64,000 nt of DNA from CAYZGU01 sp964478165 (GCA_964478165.1 CAYZGU010000021.1:1-64000); one strand, 5' to 3'. Counted from the stretch's first letter, positions 19,264 through 28,732 are shown. A program made the numbers and translations. The notes: generated from the letters alone by a model not told the origin.

Positions 19264-19320
19264 TTAATCTACCCCTTAGGATGCATGAATCAGATTCTTG
19301 CATCCCAAGCGGTAGGTTGA
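19264..19320. other. 57-nt long imperfect hairpin
   Basis: The core 19279-19305 is a 27-base near-perfect palindrome (GGATGCA-T-GAATC-A-GATTC-T-TGCATCC). Pairing resumes outside it: CTT with AAG, then CC/GG, ATCT with AGGT-type pairs and further to 19264/19320, with only two mismatches and two G-T wobbles that I count. No T run follows, so it is not a simple terminator. It lies about 280 bases before the next gene. Confidence 0.6.
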
Positions 19321-19405
19321 GATTGGTACAGTGTCTAGAAACCGACCGAAGTCTTGTCGAATAAGAGCTTCGCACGGAACTGTTCTGTAAAATCAGGTTG
19401 TGCGT

Positions 19406-19435
19406 TTGCGGCTGTCACAAAAAACTAAGTAGAAT
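19406..19435 (+). promoter_or_regulatory. possible promoter for glycosidase-like gene
   Basis: TTGCGG, an 18-base spacer and TAGAAT (five of six), ending 168 bases before the chosen ATG at 19603. Confidence 0.3.
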
Positions 19436-19602
19436 AGCTGAATGAGATCTTTTAAAATCGCCCTTGTTTCCTTTTTTCTAATCTTAACATCACGAGACTA
19501 ATCAATCCTTAAGTCCAAAGTCTGCCGACAGTGTCCATCACTCTCAAATCAAAAAAACAGCTGATTCCACCCATTGCGTTGTGCATGCAGGGAGAATACA
19601 AC

Positions 19603-22035
19603 ATGTGTTTTTCCTTTTTGATTGTATTTGTCTTTTTCTTGCTTGCACCGTCTACAGAATCTCAGATGTGCGTTCAAGAGTCGGTCATTGAGGACTGCGA
19701 TTATGCGAATAGTGCCGAGGCGCAGGTCGTTTGGCTAAATGGTGAAGGAACGCCGTTAATCGAGGTTTCTCAGAACGAAATGCATGCCGGACTGTATATC
19801 TTCGCACCATTTTCTCAGCGGATAGAGCGCACTATTCATGATCGCGATCTAGCGCTCGACTTGAGTATGCATGGTTCTTTTGAATTGCAGGTGTTTGTAG
19901 GGAATGCTGAAGCGTTTAGGTCTGTATCACTCCACTTCCGTAGCGGAAAAGGTTGGTATAGTGCGTCAAAGAACATCACGCGAAGAGGTGCGCAACAGTT
20001 GCTTTTCAATAGAGCGTCCTTTGGTAGTGAAGGAGAACCTACGGGTTGGAGTATGATAACGGGTATCCGTTTGTCAGCTTGGGGATTGTCTCCTATCGAC
20101 TCGTTTATAATCATCAATCGCCTCAGAGGTCTTTCCCACAAATTATTAATCATTCTTCCGTCCATGCGTGCTAAGGAAAAACCAACACATCTCTACTCAG
20201 CGTGGTCAATTGCCGATCGTTTTTCGAGCATGTTGGAAGGTATTGGACTAGGGGTTGACACGCTTGATGCTGAAAACATCGTTGTTGAAACACTTAAACA
20301 CCGCGAGGTTGTCATCTTGCCTCTAAACCAGGAAATTACCGAGGATCTTGCTGGCGCACTCGAGCGCTTTGTCGGAGCCGGAGGCAAACTGTTTGTCACA
20401 TATGCACTTGCAGAGCGCATAGCCAACCTTCTGCATCTGCGGCGTATTGATTGGATTCCTCAAGAGCGTCCCGGACAGTTTTCCTCGATTCAGTTCGAGG
20501 CTCCGTATATTCCGGGTATCCCCAAGGAGGTGAAGCAGTCATCGTGGAATATTACCTTAGCTGAGGCAACGAATGGGGACATGCGGACGATTGGTTATTG
20601 GTACGACAATCGAAATCGTTCTACTGGATATCCAGCCTTGTTTGCGGGAGATAATGGTGTCTTTGTAAGTCACCTCCTTTTATCGGACGACTGGCATGCA
20701 AAGCAGAAACTGCTCGCCGCATTGTTGGGTTATCTCGTTCCTGAATTTCGTCGACGGATTGCGGAGATTGAGATCAATCGAATGACGACTGTAGGACACC
20801 TTGCGAGCAGGGATGAAATCTCATCATTTATCAGAAACGCCTCAGAACCGAACGCACAAGAGGAGTTAAGAAGATCCCGTCATCTTGCCCGGAAAGCTGA
20901 ATTTAGATACCGTGAAGGACATTATCATGATGCCATTGATAGTGCGCGATCGGCGCACGCTGCATTAACGCATGCATATGTTCTTTCACATCCAAGTTTT
21001 GAACGCGAAAGCCGTGCGGTTTGGAATCATACAGGTACAGGGGCATATCCGGGTGATTGGGATAGATCTGCCCGCGAATTGATGGAGGCCGGATTCAACA
21101 TGATCTTGCCAAATGTTCTCCGGGCGGGGGTCGCACACTATCCGAGCGAACTTCTTCCCACAAGTGATACTTTTCTCGAGTACGGAGATCAGATGCTCCA
21201 GTGCGTCAGGGCAGCTCATAAATACGGGCTTGAAGTCCATGCTTGGAAGATGAATTGGAATCTAGAGGGCGCACCTCGCCAGTTTAAGGCAGAGCTTCGT
21301 GAGGCTGGACGGATGCAAGTGTCACGTACCGGGGATTCAATCGATTGGCTTTGTCCCTCGCATCCGGAGAATGTGAGACTCGAGCTGGGAAGCCTGGTGG
21401 AGCTTGCAGAAAGATATAGCGTGGACGGTATACACCTAGATTACATTCGTTATCCTGGGACCGAGGGGTGTTACTGCGATAATTGTCGTCAGAGATTTAG
21501 TCGGACGGTGCCCCAAAGCGTTCAGTTCTGGCCTTCGGATGTTTTGAAACCTGGACCGCAAAAGGAAGCGTACTTAAACTGGCGTGTTGATCAGATTACG
21601 AGGTTCGTGCGTCTCGTTCACGAGCAAGTTCGCCCAGTTCGTCCAAATTTAAAGATATCTGCGGCCGTTTTCGGTGACTATCCAGCGTGTGTTAAAGGAG
21701 TCGGACAGGATTGGCTTGAATGGGCAGAGGCGGGATATGTTGATTTCTTGTGTCCGATGAATTACACTGATGATGACCACCGTTTTTGCGAACTTGTGGA
21801 GAAACAGCTTGACCTAATGCCAAACTCTATTCCTATCTATCCAGGAATCGGCGCATCCGCAGCAAGGTCCACTCTCATGCCCGATCGGGTTGTCGGCCAA
21901 ATCTCCCTTGCGCGTGAGGCTGGAGCGGATGGCTTCACAATCTTTGAATATTCGGCCAACACCGCGGAAACAGTAATCTCTGCCATCGGAAAAGGTATCG
22001 GAAAAACTGTGGCAACGCCAATTCATGACTGGTGA
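19603..22035 (+). CDS. exported GHL10-type glycosidase-like protein with GATase-like domain
   Basis: An exported protein of 810 residues. A signal peptide (MCFSFLIVFVFFLLAPSTES) is followed by a jelly-roll-like region, then a class I glutamine-amidotransferase-like fold at about 180-370 (LLIILPSMRA, VVILPLNQEI, FVGAGGKLFVT) of the kind seen next to glycosidase barrels. The C-terminal 350 residues form a TIM barrel of the GHL10 / DUF187 family: GFNMILPNVLR, HAWKMNW, VDGIHLDYIRYP and FLCPMNY. The VDGIHLDYIRYP strand end holds the likely catalytic Asp. Such proteins are linked to polysaccharide or glycan breakdown, substrate unknown. ATG 19603 has GGGAGA upstream; a longer frame from GTG 19531 would bury the signal peptide. 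A hairpin at 22060-22086 may end the transcript. Confidence 0.82.
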   Translation: MCFSFLIVFVFFLLAPSTESQMCVQESVIEDCDYANSAEAQVVWLNGEGTPLIEVSQNEMHAGLYIFAPFSQRIERTIHDRDLALDLSMHGSFELQVFVGNAEAFRSVSLHFRSGKGWYSASKNITRRGAQQLLFNRASFGSEGEPTGWSMITGIRLSAWGLSPIDSFIIINRLRGLSHKLLIILPSMRAKEKPTHLYSAWSIADRFSSMLEGIGLGVDTLDAENIVVETLKHREVVILPLNQEITEDLAGALERFVGAGGKLFVTYALAERIANLLHLRRIDWIPQERPGQFSSIQFEAPYIPGIPKEVKQSSWNITLAEATNGDMRTIGYWYDNRNRSTGYPALFAGDNGVFVSHLLLSDDWHAKQKLLAALLGYLVPEFRRRIAEIEINRMTTVGHLASRDEISSFIRNASEPNAQEELRRSRHLARKAEFRYREGHYHDAIDSARSAHAALTHAYVLSHPSFERESRAVWNHTGTGAYPGDWDRSARELMEAGFNMILPNVLRAGVAHYPSELLPTSDTFLEYGDQMLQCVRAAHKYGLEVHAWKMNWNLEGAPRQFKAELREAGRMQVSRTGDSIDWLCPSHPENVRLELGSLVELAERYSVDGIHLDYIRYPGTEGCYCDNCRQRFSRTVPQSVQFWPSDVLKPGPQKEAYLNWRVDQITRFVRLVHEQVRPVRPNLKISAAVFGDYPACVKGVGQDWLEWAEAGYVDFLCPMNYTDDDHRFCELVEKQLDLMPNSIPIYPGIGASAARSTLMPDRVVGQISLAREAGADGFTIFEYSANTAETVISAIGKGIGKTVATPIHDW

Positions 22036-22059
22036 TGATGTCCAACAGGTCATCTTTCC

Positions 22060-22086
22060 AACTGCCAGACGAATTGACAGGCAGTT
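22060..22086 (+). terminator. hairpin after glycosidase-like gene
   Basis: A perfect 7-bp stem (AACTGCC / GGCAGTT) with a 13-base loop begins 25 bases after the stop. Only two T follow the stem, so it may be an attenuator or processing hairpin rather than a full terminator. Confidence 0.35.
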
Positions 22087-22110
22087 TATGCATGAAGTTT
22101 TAATTAAGGC

Positions 22111-22878
22111 TTGAGGCGCGTGAAATTTCTCGGAGTGGTAATTATAGGGACTGTGTTATTGTTGGGGGTTAGGCACTATCGGTGGTTTCACGAATGGTTC
22201 CGTCAATGGGTGTTTCAATGGAAACAATCTTGGGGAGGGGTGGTTGTTGGGAAATTCGCCTGCACTAAGGAGGGGTGTGAAATAGAGAAGCACCTATTAG
22301 AATTGTGTTATAATCAGGGGGTTCAGATCCAAGAAGTCACTGTGTCTACTTGGAAACGGATTGAAATTGGTGACTGTGTCAAAAAAAGGGCGTGGCGTAG
22401 CTCGGTAGAAACGCACCTCTTACCCCAAGGGGAAGCACAACACGTGACGAGTATTTTAGTGGAGCGATTGTCTCTGCCAGATAATGGTGTTCGCCTACGA
22501 ACTATTGAGGCGCTTGGACAGATGGGAGTTTCCGGCGAATCGGTGATGTCGGGATTGGTAAAGATTTTGAAAAGCGATAGTGTGCATTTGCGATGTCGAG
22601 CCGCAAGTGTTTTGGGCAGATTTGGTGAAGTGCCTCAAGTTGTCGTTACGGCCCTAATAGAGGCTCTATCGGACGGAACAGCACGAGTTCGGATGAATGC
22701 GGCATGGGCGCTGGGTGAAGTGGATTGTCGTTCCGCAACGCTGGTGTTAGCGCTGATCGAAATCTTGAAGGCTGACAAAGACCCAAAGGTTCGTTTCAAC
22801 AGCCGGCAAGCCTTGAAGAAGAAAGGCACGCCCGAAGCAATCCAGGGCATTAAGGCAAGCCGAAGCGTAGAAATCTGA
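22111..22878 (+). CDS. membrane-anchored HEAT-repeat protein
   Basis: A 255-residue protein with one N-terminal membrane helix (about 4-21, FLGVVIIGTVLLLGV) and a C-terminal array of HEAT / PBS-lyase-like repeats from about 110: VRLRTIEALGQMG, VHLRCRAASVLGRFG, ARVRMNAAWALGEV and PKVRFNSRQALKKKG. The middle has a Cys-containing globular stretch (FACTKEGCEIEKHL ... ELCYNQG) without a known match. HEAT arrays mediate protein contacts. Start is uncertain: TTG 22111 or GTG 22120, the latter with GAGG four bases upstream. It probably follows the glycosidase-like gene in one transcript. Confidence 0.75.
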   Translation: MRRVKFLGVVIIGTVLLLGVRHYRWFHEWFRQWVFQWKQSWGGVVVGKFACTKEGCEIEKHLLELCYNQGVQIQEVTVSTWKRIEIGDCVKKRAWRSSVETHLLPQGEAQHVTSILVERLSLPDNGVRLRTIEALGQMGVSGESVMSGLVKILKSDSVHLRCRAASVLGRFGEVPQVVVTALIEALSDGTARVRMNAAWALGEVDCRSATLVLALIEILKADKDPKVRFNSRQALKKKGTPEAIQGIKASRSVEI

Positions 22879-23056
22879 ATCGTGGGTAATGGAGTCCGAA
22901 GCGGCATGCCGATGTCAGTGAATTTCAGAAAGATTAACGAGTTGCTATGCGCTGCACTATTGACATTCAAGAGTGAGTGTCTGCTCAGGTTTTTCCGCAC
23001 GCGTTCCTGTAGCAAAGTGCTAGAAGAATATCCAGTGTGCCGAAGGAGATCCCATT

Positions 23057-24025
23057 ATGAAGATAGTGAGAGTGCACGAATTTGGGGGCCCCGAAGTCCT
23101 GTGCTACGAAGATGTGTCCATTCCTAATCCGCAACCGGGTGAGGCCAGGATACGGATTGAGGCCATCGGGCTTAATTTCATCGACTGTTATCATCGTAAA
23201 GGGTTATATCCGGGGAAGCTTCCGGTGACGCCTGGAATGGAGGCAGCTGGCATCGTTGACGCAGTTGGAAAAGAGACCAAGGGATTGGAGGTTGGAGATT
23301 GCGTCGCGTATGCAACAGAGCAAGGTTCTTACGCTGAATACACGATCGTTCCCGTGACAAAACTGGTTCCTGTACCCGAAGGCGTCGGAACACAACAAGC
23401 TGCTGCAGTCATGCTGCAAGGGATGACTGCGCACTATCTGGCGTTCAGTACTTATCCTCTTGGTCCACAGGATACTGCACTTGTTCACGCAGGGGCCGGT
23501 GGTGTGGGGCTCCTTCTGGTTCAGATGGCAAAACGCGCAGGTGCTCGGGTCATTGCCACGGTTTCAACGGAGGAGAAGGCAGCTCTAGCTAGGCAAGCCG
23601 GTGCTGACGAGACGGTGGTCTACACGCAGAGGGACTTTGAGGGAGAAACCCTACGCATGACTGATAATCAAGGTGTTAACGTCGTGTATGACTCCGTGGC
23701 TAAGACTACTTTTGACAAGGGTCTTAATTGTTTGAAGCATCGAGGTTATATGGTGCTTTACGGTCAATCTAGCGGACCAGTGTCCGAGTTCGATCCCCAG
23801 ATTCTTAACCAGAAGGGTTCGATTTTTCTTACTCGGCCCAATTTGATGCACTATGTCAAGCTGCGAGACGAACTTTTAGAGCGATCTGGAGATCTCTTCA
23901 GATGGATGCTGGCTAACGAGCTAGACGTACGAATTGATAAGACGTTTGCGCTAGCGGAGGCCGTTGAAGCACATAGATATATAGAGGGACGACAGACCAA
24001 AGGAAAGGTGCTACTCATTCCCTAG
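23057..24025 (+). CDS. NADPH:quinone oxidoreductase-like MDR protein
   Basis: A 322-residue medium-chain dehydrogenase/reductase of the zinc-free quinone oxidoreductase branch. The GroES-like half reads GLNFIDCYHRKGLYP, typical of Qor (N-F-x-D where zinc enzymes have Cys), and the nucleotide motif is AGAGGVG at about 146-152 within LVHAGAGGVGLLLVQMAK. The C-terminus ends in GKVLLIP, as in the family. It probably reduces quinones or enones with NADPH by one or two electrons. AAGGAG stands well placed before ATG 23057. No close partner gene; 178 bases separate it from the HEAT gene. Confidence 0.9.
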   Translation: MKIVRVHEFGGPEVLCYEDVSIPNPQPGEARIRIEAIGLNFIDCYHRKGLYPGKLPVTPGMEAAGIVDAVGKETKGLEVGDCVAYATEQGSYAEYTIVPVTKLVPVPEGVGTQQAAAVMLQGMTAHYLAFSTYPLGPQDTALVHAGAGGVGLLLVQMAKRAGARVIATVSTEEKAALARQAGADETVVYTQRDFEGETLRMTDNQGVNVVYDSVAKTTFDKGLNCLKHRGYMVLYGQSSGPVSEFDPQILNQKGSIFLTRPNLMHYVKLRDELLERSGDLFRWMLANELDVRIDKTFALAEAVEAHRYIEGRQTKGKVLLIP

Positions 24026-24200
24026 CGTTCTCTCAATAGGGTGTTTATACATTATGTTGATGATTTGAGACTGTGTGTGGACAACGACACCCTGCCTCCA
24101 AATTTAGCATCTCGCAGGGGTTATGTTCAATGCATGGAAACAGAGCCTCAAGGTTGTATCGTTTTTGGACATTCTACACTGACTATGCCCAAATCACAGG

Positions 24201-24259
24201 TAAGAGCGTTTGCGCATGTGTGAAGCTCTTACAAAGGAGTAGTTCTAGAGTAGAACTAC
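24201..24259 (+). promoter_or_regulatory. two tandem perfect hairpins in leader of GMC gene
   Basis: Stem 1 pairs TAAGAGC (24201-24207) with GCTCTTA (24225-24231). Stem 2 pairs GTAGTTCT (24239-24246) with AGAACTAC (24252-24259), loop AGAGT. They lie 60-120 bases before the GMC oxidoreductase start and after the quinone reductase stop. They may be a terminator/antiterminator or structured leader. Confidence 0.45.
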
Positions 24260-24321
24260 GGAGCGTTGCCTTTCTTGCGTGATTCCCCATTGTATAGATT
24301 CTGGACGGATAAGATCGTATT

Positions 24322-25881
24322 GTGACAATTGAGAAAGCAAAAGAGTCTTTATATGATGCTATCATCATCGGGAGCGGATTTGGTGGCTCAATGGTGTCTC
24401 GCGTCTTGGTTCAAGCGGGCTTCAAGGTGCTGATGTTAGAGCGTGGGGACTGGGTACCGCGTGGACCACACAACTGGGCCTCTGATGGCAGTGTGGATTT
24501 AACCCCTTTCTACACTTTTGAGACGCCTTATCGGGTAACGTCCGGCGGCAACAGGAAAATGATGGGTGGTTATAGCTGTGTTGGTGGACCGTCTGTTTTC
24601 TATGGCGGGGTTTCGATGCGATATCGGGAGGCTGATTTTGAAACAAATTCCGACATGGTTGGGGATTCAGAGGCACGATGGCCGTTTTCCTACGAAGAAT
24701 TAGAACCGTATTATAGCCGCGCGGAGCACATTCTCAATGTGGCTGGAGAGGCGGGGAGAGACTTAACCGAGCCATATCGTAGCGAACCTTATCCACAGTC
24801 ACCCAATGCTCTGTCCCATACATCGCGGATGGTTGAACGGGCTGCATGTGAGCTTGGACTGAATCCTTTCCGTATACCATTGGCGATTAACTATTCGGCG
24901 AATGGAGATCGCGGTCGGTGCATCGGATGTACGACTTGTGACACCTACGCATGTGCCGTTGAGGCGAAAAATGACCTCGCGACAGGTATTTTGCCCGAGC
25001 TTGTGAAGGAGGGACTACAACTCAACACAAACACTGTGGTCACCAGATTGGTTGCCGAGGGCAAACGGATAGTGTCGTTGGAGTGTCATGACAAAGGGAC
25101 GGGTGAAAGACGATATTATCGAGCACGGTTGTTCGTCCTTTCTGCTGGAGCAATTGCTTCACCTCATCTATTGCTCTCCTCAGACCTCCAACACGCAAAT
25201 CCTGGTGGTCAAACGGTCGGCCGCTATTTGATGCGGCACTGTAACGGAATCGTGTTCGGATTTTTTCCGCGTCAGCCCAACAGGGGGCTACAGTTCCATA
25301 AGCAGCTTGCTATTCACGACTTCTATTTCGGGCATTCAACGATTAAGCACCCGGCCGGGAAGTTAGGGGGAATCCAACAGCTTCAAACTCCGCCTATCGG
25401 TTTGGTAAAGTCCACACTGCCAAAGCCATTGGGACAGCTCGTAAGTCCTGGGGTAAAGCACCTGACGGGCCTGCTTGTATTAGCGGAGGACTGTCCGCAG
25501 TTCATCAATCATGTTGCCATTGACTGGAGAAAGAAAGACGCTTTCGGGCTTCCACAGCTCACAATTTCCCATCGTTACACTAGCCGTGATTGCGCTGCTC
25601 GTGACGCATTAATCAAGAAATCAAAGCAGATTCTGCGCAGGGCAGGAGCATGGTTCTTCTACGTACACAAGATTAAGACCTTCTCCCATGCCGTTGGTAC
25701 GGTCCGTTTCGGGGAAGATCCGGCTACATCAGCGCTTGATCCGTACTGTCGGTTTCGAGGCGTCGAAAATCTATACGTGGTTGATGGTAGTTTTATGCCC
25801 ACTTCCGCCGGTCTAAATCCGAGCCTGACAATTGCGGCAAACGCGTTACGTGTCGGCGATCACGCCGCGCAAATTCTTTAG
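24322..25881 (+). CDS. GMC-family FAD oxidoreductase
   Basis: A 519-residue glucose-methanol-choline oxidoreductase. The FAD dinucleotide motif GSGFGG is at 17-22, followed by LERGDW at the end of the second strand. The central Cys group CIGCTTCDTYAC, near residue 197, is typical of the bacterial alcohol/sugar dehydrogenase branch of the family rather than choline oxidase. The catalytic region includes FSHAVGTVRFG, and the C-terminal FAD motif is SAGLNPSLTIAANALR. It should oxidise a hydroxyl group of a sugar, polyol or sterol-like compound. It starts with GTG and has no clear ribosome site. It leads a plus-strand set with a Gfo/Idh/MocA dehydrogenase and a membrane protein, likely one pathway. 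Confidence 0.88.
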   Translation: MTIEKAKESLYDAIIIGSGFGGSMVSRVLVQAGFKVLMLERGDWVPRGPHNWASDGSVDLTPFYTFETPYRVTSGGNRKMMGGYSCVGGPSVFYGGVSMRYREADFETNSDMVGDSEARWPFSYEELEPYYSRAEHILNVAGEAGRDLTEPYRSEPYPQSPNALSHTSRMVERAACELGLNPFRIPLAINYSANGDRGRCIGCTTCDTYACAVEAKNDLATGILPELVKEGLQLNTNTVVTRLVAEGKRIVSLECHDKGTGERRYYRARLFVLSAGAIASPHLLLSSDLQHANPGGQTVGRYLMRHCNGIVFGFFPRQPNRGLQFHKQLAIHDFYFGHSTIKHPAGKLGGIQQLQTPPIGLVKSTLPKPLGQLVSPGVKHLTGLLVLAEDCPQFINHVAIDWRKKDAFGLPQLTISHRYTSRDCAARDALIKKSKQILRRAGAWFFYVHKIKTFSHAVGTVRFGEDPATSALDPYCRFRGVENLYVVDGSFMPTSAGLNPSLTIAANALRVGDHAAQIL

Positions 25882-25950
25882 CCGTCGAAGCATCTGACCT
25901 AGAAGGATTTGCCGTAGATGCAATCGATTGTCCAATTCTTCTGACATTCT

Positions 25951-26925
25951 ATGGTACGAACGAAAAAAAAAGGACCGATAAAACTTGCCTTTCTCGGCTG
26001 TGGCTTCGCGACTCGTTTACATAGCGCGACTCTCTCACATTTTAAGTCGGAGGTCCATTGCTTTTACGCGAGCCGGAATGAAGGCAAGGCGGTAGGATAC
26101 AACCAAAGATACAAAGGAAGGGGTTTTTTTGACTCGTACCACGCGGCGATCTCGCATCCTGATATTGATGTTGTGCTCGTCGCAACCCCGCCGGCTTTTC
26201 ATCTCGAGCTTGCGTCTCAGGCATTGCAAGCAGGTAAACATGTTATCGTTGAGAAACCGCCGTTCTTGCACGCTTCTGACGTTGACACCATTCGTCAGAT
26301 TCAAGCTGAAACCAACGGTCGTGTTTTTGTCGCGGAGAACTACTTTTATAAACCGCTTGTGAGCAAGCTTCGTGAAATCATTGATACAGGATTAATCGGT
26401 GAGCCCCTTTTTGTGCATATCAATGCACTTAAGGCGCAGAAAAGTGATGGTTGGCGGAACGATTCTGCATTATCCGGGGGTGGAGCCCTCTTTGAGGGTG
26501 GAATCCACTGGGTGAATTTTATCTCCAGTCTAGGGCTAACAATAAAGTCCGTGTGCGGATCATTGCCCGGCGTGGAAAGCGAAATCGAAAAAAGCATCCT
26601 CGTTACGATTGAGTATGGGGAGGGAGCAGTTGGTACACTGTACTATTCCTGGGAAATTCCTTCCATATTTCGCGGTTTGCGAATTTCACGGATTTTCGGG
26701 CGGGATGGGTCTATTACGTTTGAGTCGAATGGCTTGTTCGTCATTGTCAGAGGAAGAAGGAACCGAATCATTATTCCTAATCTTAAGGACATTAGTGGCT
26801 ATCGAACCATGTTCGGCGATTTCATTCACTCTGTGCGAACGGGAGACCCACCGAAATTCAATTTGAAGCTCGTCAAAAGAGACCTTGAGCTAGTAGAGAC
26901 GATTTATCAGTCGATTAAAGACTAA
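25951..26925 (+). CDS. Gfo/Idh/MocA family dehydrogenase
   Basis: A 324-residue NAD(P)-dependent dehydrogenase of the glucose-fructose oxidoreductase family. The N-terminal Rossmann motif is GCGFATR in KLAFLGCGFATRLHS, the signature EKPP is near residue 107, and the C-terminal alpha/beta domain has GGGALFEGGIHWVNF, which carries the usual catalytic-type His. It probably oxidises a ring hydroxyl of a sugar or inositol, or acts on an oxidised sugar made by the GMC enzyme 69 bases upstream. No clear ribosome site precedes ATG 25951. It ends 23 bases before the membrane protein gene. Confidence 0.88.
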   Translation: MVRTKKKGPIKLAFLGCGFATRLHSATLSHFKSEVHCFYASRNEGKAVGYNQRYKGRGFFDSYHAAISHPDIDVVLVATPPAFHLELASQALQAGKHVIVEKPPFLHASDVDTIRQIQAETNGRVFVAENYFYKPLVSKLREIIDTGLIGEPLFVHINALKAQKSDGWRNDSALSGGGALFEGGIHWVNFISSLGLTIKSVCGSLPGVESEIEKSILVTIEYGEGAVGTLYYSWEIPSIFRGLRISRIFGRDGSITFESNGLFVIVRGRRNRIIIPNLKDISGYRTMFGDFIHSVRTGDPPKFNLKLVKRDLELVETIYQSIKD

Positions 26926-26948
26926 GAAAACTAGATGGAGAAACCGGT

Positions 26949-27773
26949 ATGAATTTACTCATTGCCTTAGTTATCGGCCTGATGGCAGGCGCGCATTCTG
27001 CAACCTGGGGAATGTACAAAGACGCTATCTATGAGGGTTTTACTTACAGGAAATATTTTCGCAGTATCTTCTTGAGCGCGTTTGTCGCAAGTCTTTTTCA
27101 GTTTGTGACACAATTTGAGGTGAACCGTCCTGGCTGCATGCTTGTTCTCTTCGGGGTTACTTACGTTGTCGAACGAGCTATTCTCGAATTCTATAAGACT
27201 TTCCTACGAGAAGAAGATCAATCGAAATATTTCATTCCGATGCAACTGCATGTGTTTGGCAAGGTTGTGGAGAGTCGTCGAACGCGTTGGATGGCAGGTG
27301 TTGTTTACCTGGGAGTTGTCTCGCTTGCAGTAGTTGGAATCAAAGCACTTCAGGATTCCGACCTGTATCTGCCTGCTTGGCTTGTTGTTTTGTTAATCGG
27401 TAGCATTGGGGGTTGGATCTCGGCTTTGGGTGGTGCCTGGAAAGATGCGCCGATTGAAGGATTTGAAACCTTGAAATTCTTCCGAAGCCCGTTAATCGCG
27501 CTCTCCTATGCATTGTTGCTTGCCTGCTTTACCCAGAGTTATTTGTACATTGCGATGGGAGGACTTGGTTACACGATTGGTACTATTGAGACGTACAAGA
27601 CCTTTGGTTTTCCCAATAAACCCCGCGGGAAATTTGCGGGCAAGGAGATAAGATATCCGGAGATGCTTAAAAAAAGAAAGCGTTTGGTCCCTCTATACCT
27701 TGCCATCTGGGTTGCCGTAATTGGAACTGTCGTAATAGCCTTTTTTCAGCCTCGTGAGGGACTAGTAGGATAA
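26949..27773 (+). CDS. internally duplicated integral membrane protein, unknown function
   Basis: I do not recognise a named family. The 274-residue protein has about six membrane segments and is built from two homologous halves. Half 1 holds WGMYKDAIYEGFTYRKYFRS (20-39) and GVTYVVERAILEFYKTF (69-85); half 2 holds GGAWKDAPIEGFETLKFFRS (161-180) and GLGYTIGTIETYKTF (205-219). The shared pattern is W-x-KDA-x-x-EGF-x5-FRS, then TQ, then a Glu-x-x-x-x-YKTF end. Conserved charged residues inside two-fold repeated helices suggest a transporter or channel with pseudo-symmetry, but this is inference. It directly follows the dehydrogenase (23 bases) and so likely belongs with the GMC/Gfo pair. Confidence 0.75.
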   Translation: MNLLIALVIGLMAGAHSATWGMYKDAIYEGFTYRKYFRSIFLSAFVASLFQFVTQFEVNRPGCMLVLFGVTYVVERAILEFYKTFLREEDQSKYFIPMQLHVFGKVVESRRTRWMAGVVYLGVVSLAVVGIKALQDSDLYLPAWLVVLLIGSIGGWISALGGAWKDAPIEGFETLKFFRSPLIALSYALLLACFTQSYLYIAMGGLGYTIGTIETYKTFGFPNKPRGKFAGKEIRYPEMLKKRKRLVPLYLAIWVAVIGTVVIAFFQPREGLVG

Positions 27774-28732
27774 CTGGTCCGCTGCTCATAGCCAGTTCGC
27801 TATTGGCTGTCGTTTGCAATTGAACCAATGCCTTGATGCTACAGCTGTTTTTGTAGATTTAAGATGGTCCGGCGAGAAAACGTCAAGCAAACTTCCCGTT
27901 ACCCGTTTACGATAAATGAGAACATACTGTCATTTCTAGATCAATGCCAAGGTCCAACGACGCTTTGGTCCATTTTCTTAACTTCAATACGGCCGCGCTG
28001 AAATATACTCTCATCGAGCTAGCCGACGTTACTGCCAGCCTCTCGTGTAATCGGACTAGTACATTCCGATGCCAGGAAGGTTATAAGAAAGGTGTACACA
28101 TCGGCGTAGATTGGATTGTACCTTTCAGGACTGGATGCCCCTGTCATCGGTCTTGAAAGCATTTGCACGGGGCGTGAAGCCTTGCTTCCTTTAACCCGAT
28201 GTGTTGTATGAATCTATACGTGTTGAATGGAACTGCAGTTGGTTCATTCCGATCTGTTTTTCTGAGCATTAGAAACGCATGAAAATCCAGTTCTTACACG
28301 TCCTCTTCGAGATGAAAGCTGTGAATTGTGGAATCTACTACCTTCAGCAGTTTCTCTAAGTTCGAAGACACTGAGTTGCCCGAGAACAAACAATGACGGA
28401 TACGCAATCTAGAGATACGGTTTCTCCTTGAAAGGAAGTTGTGTATTCTCTATTGGCGACAGTGTTTTCGTTTCGGAGCGCTTACGCCGAGAACAGAATC
28501 CCGGTTTGATTTTGGCGGACGGCAGTCTGTTTTGAGAAGTATTCTGGCTTCTGGCCTGGGTGAAATCGATGTTGTACAGTTAAGGACCGGGGCAATAACT
28601 ATTTTTGCCCACGAAGGCCTTCTGTGCTTCAAAAATGGCAGTGTTATGTGCGAAATGGGTTCAACAAATCTTCATGTTTTGTGTCTCACTTCTGCAAGAA
28701 ATGGAAGAAGTTCAGACGCACAGTACGATTTT
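27774..28732. other. 0.96-kb gap between convergent genes
   Basis: A 121-codon frame at 28439-28804 on the plus strand has some protein-like stretches (FGGRQSVLRS, GLLCFKNGSVM) but overlaps the VanZ-like gene on the other strand and has no ribosome site or family match, so it is not called. A shorter frame lies at 27944-28156. Nothing else is seen. Confidence 0.4.

Larger units (their letters stand above)
18950..19602. other. 0.65-kb gap holding a long hairpin and a promoter
   Basis: No gene is seen. It contains the 57-base hairpin at 19264-19320 and a promoter-like pair at 19406-19435 upstream of the glycosidase-like gene. Confidence 0.5.
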
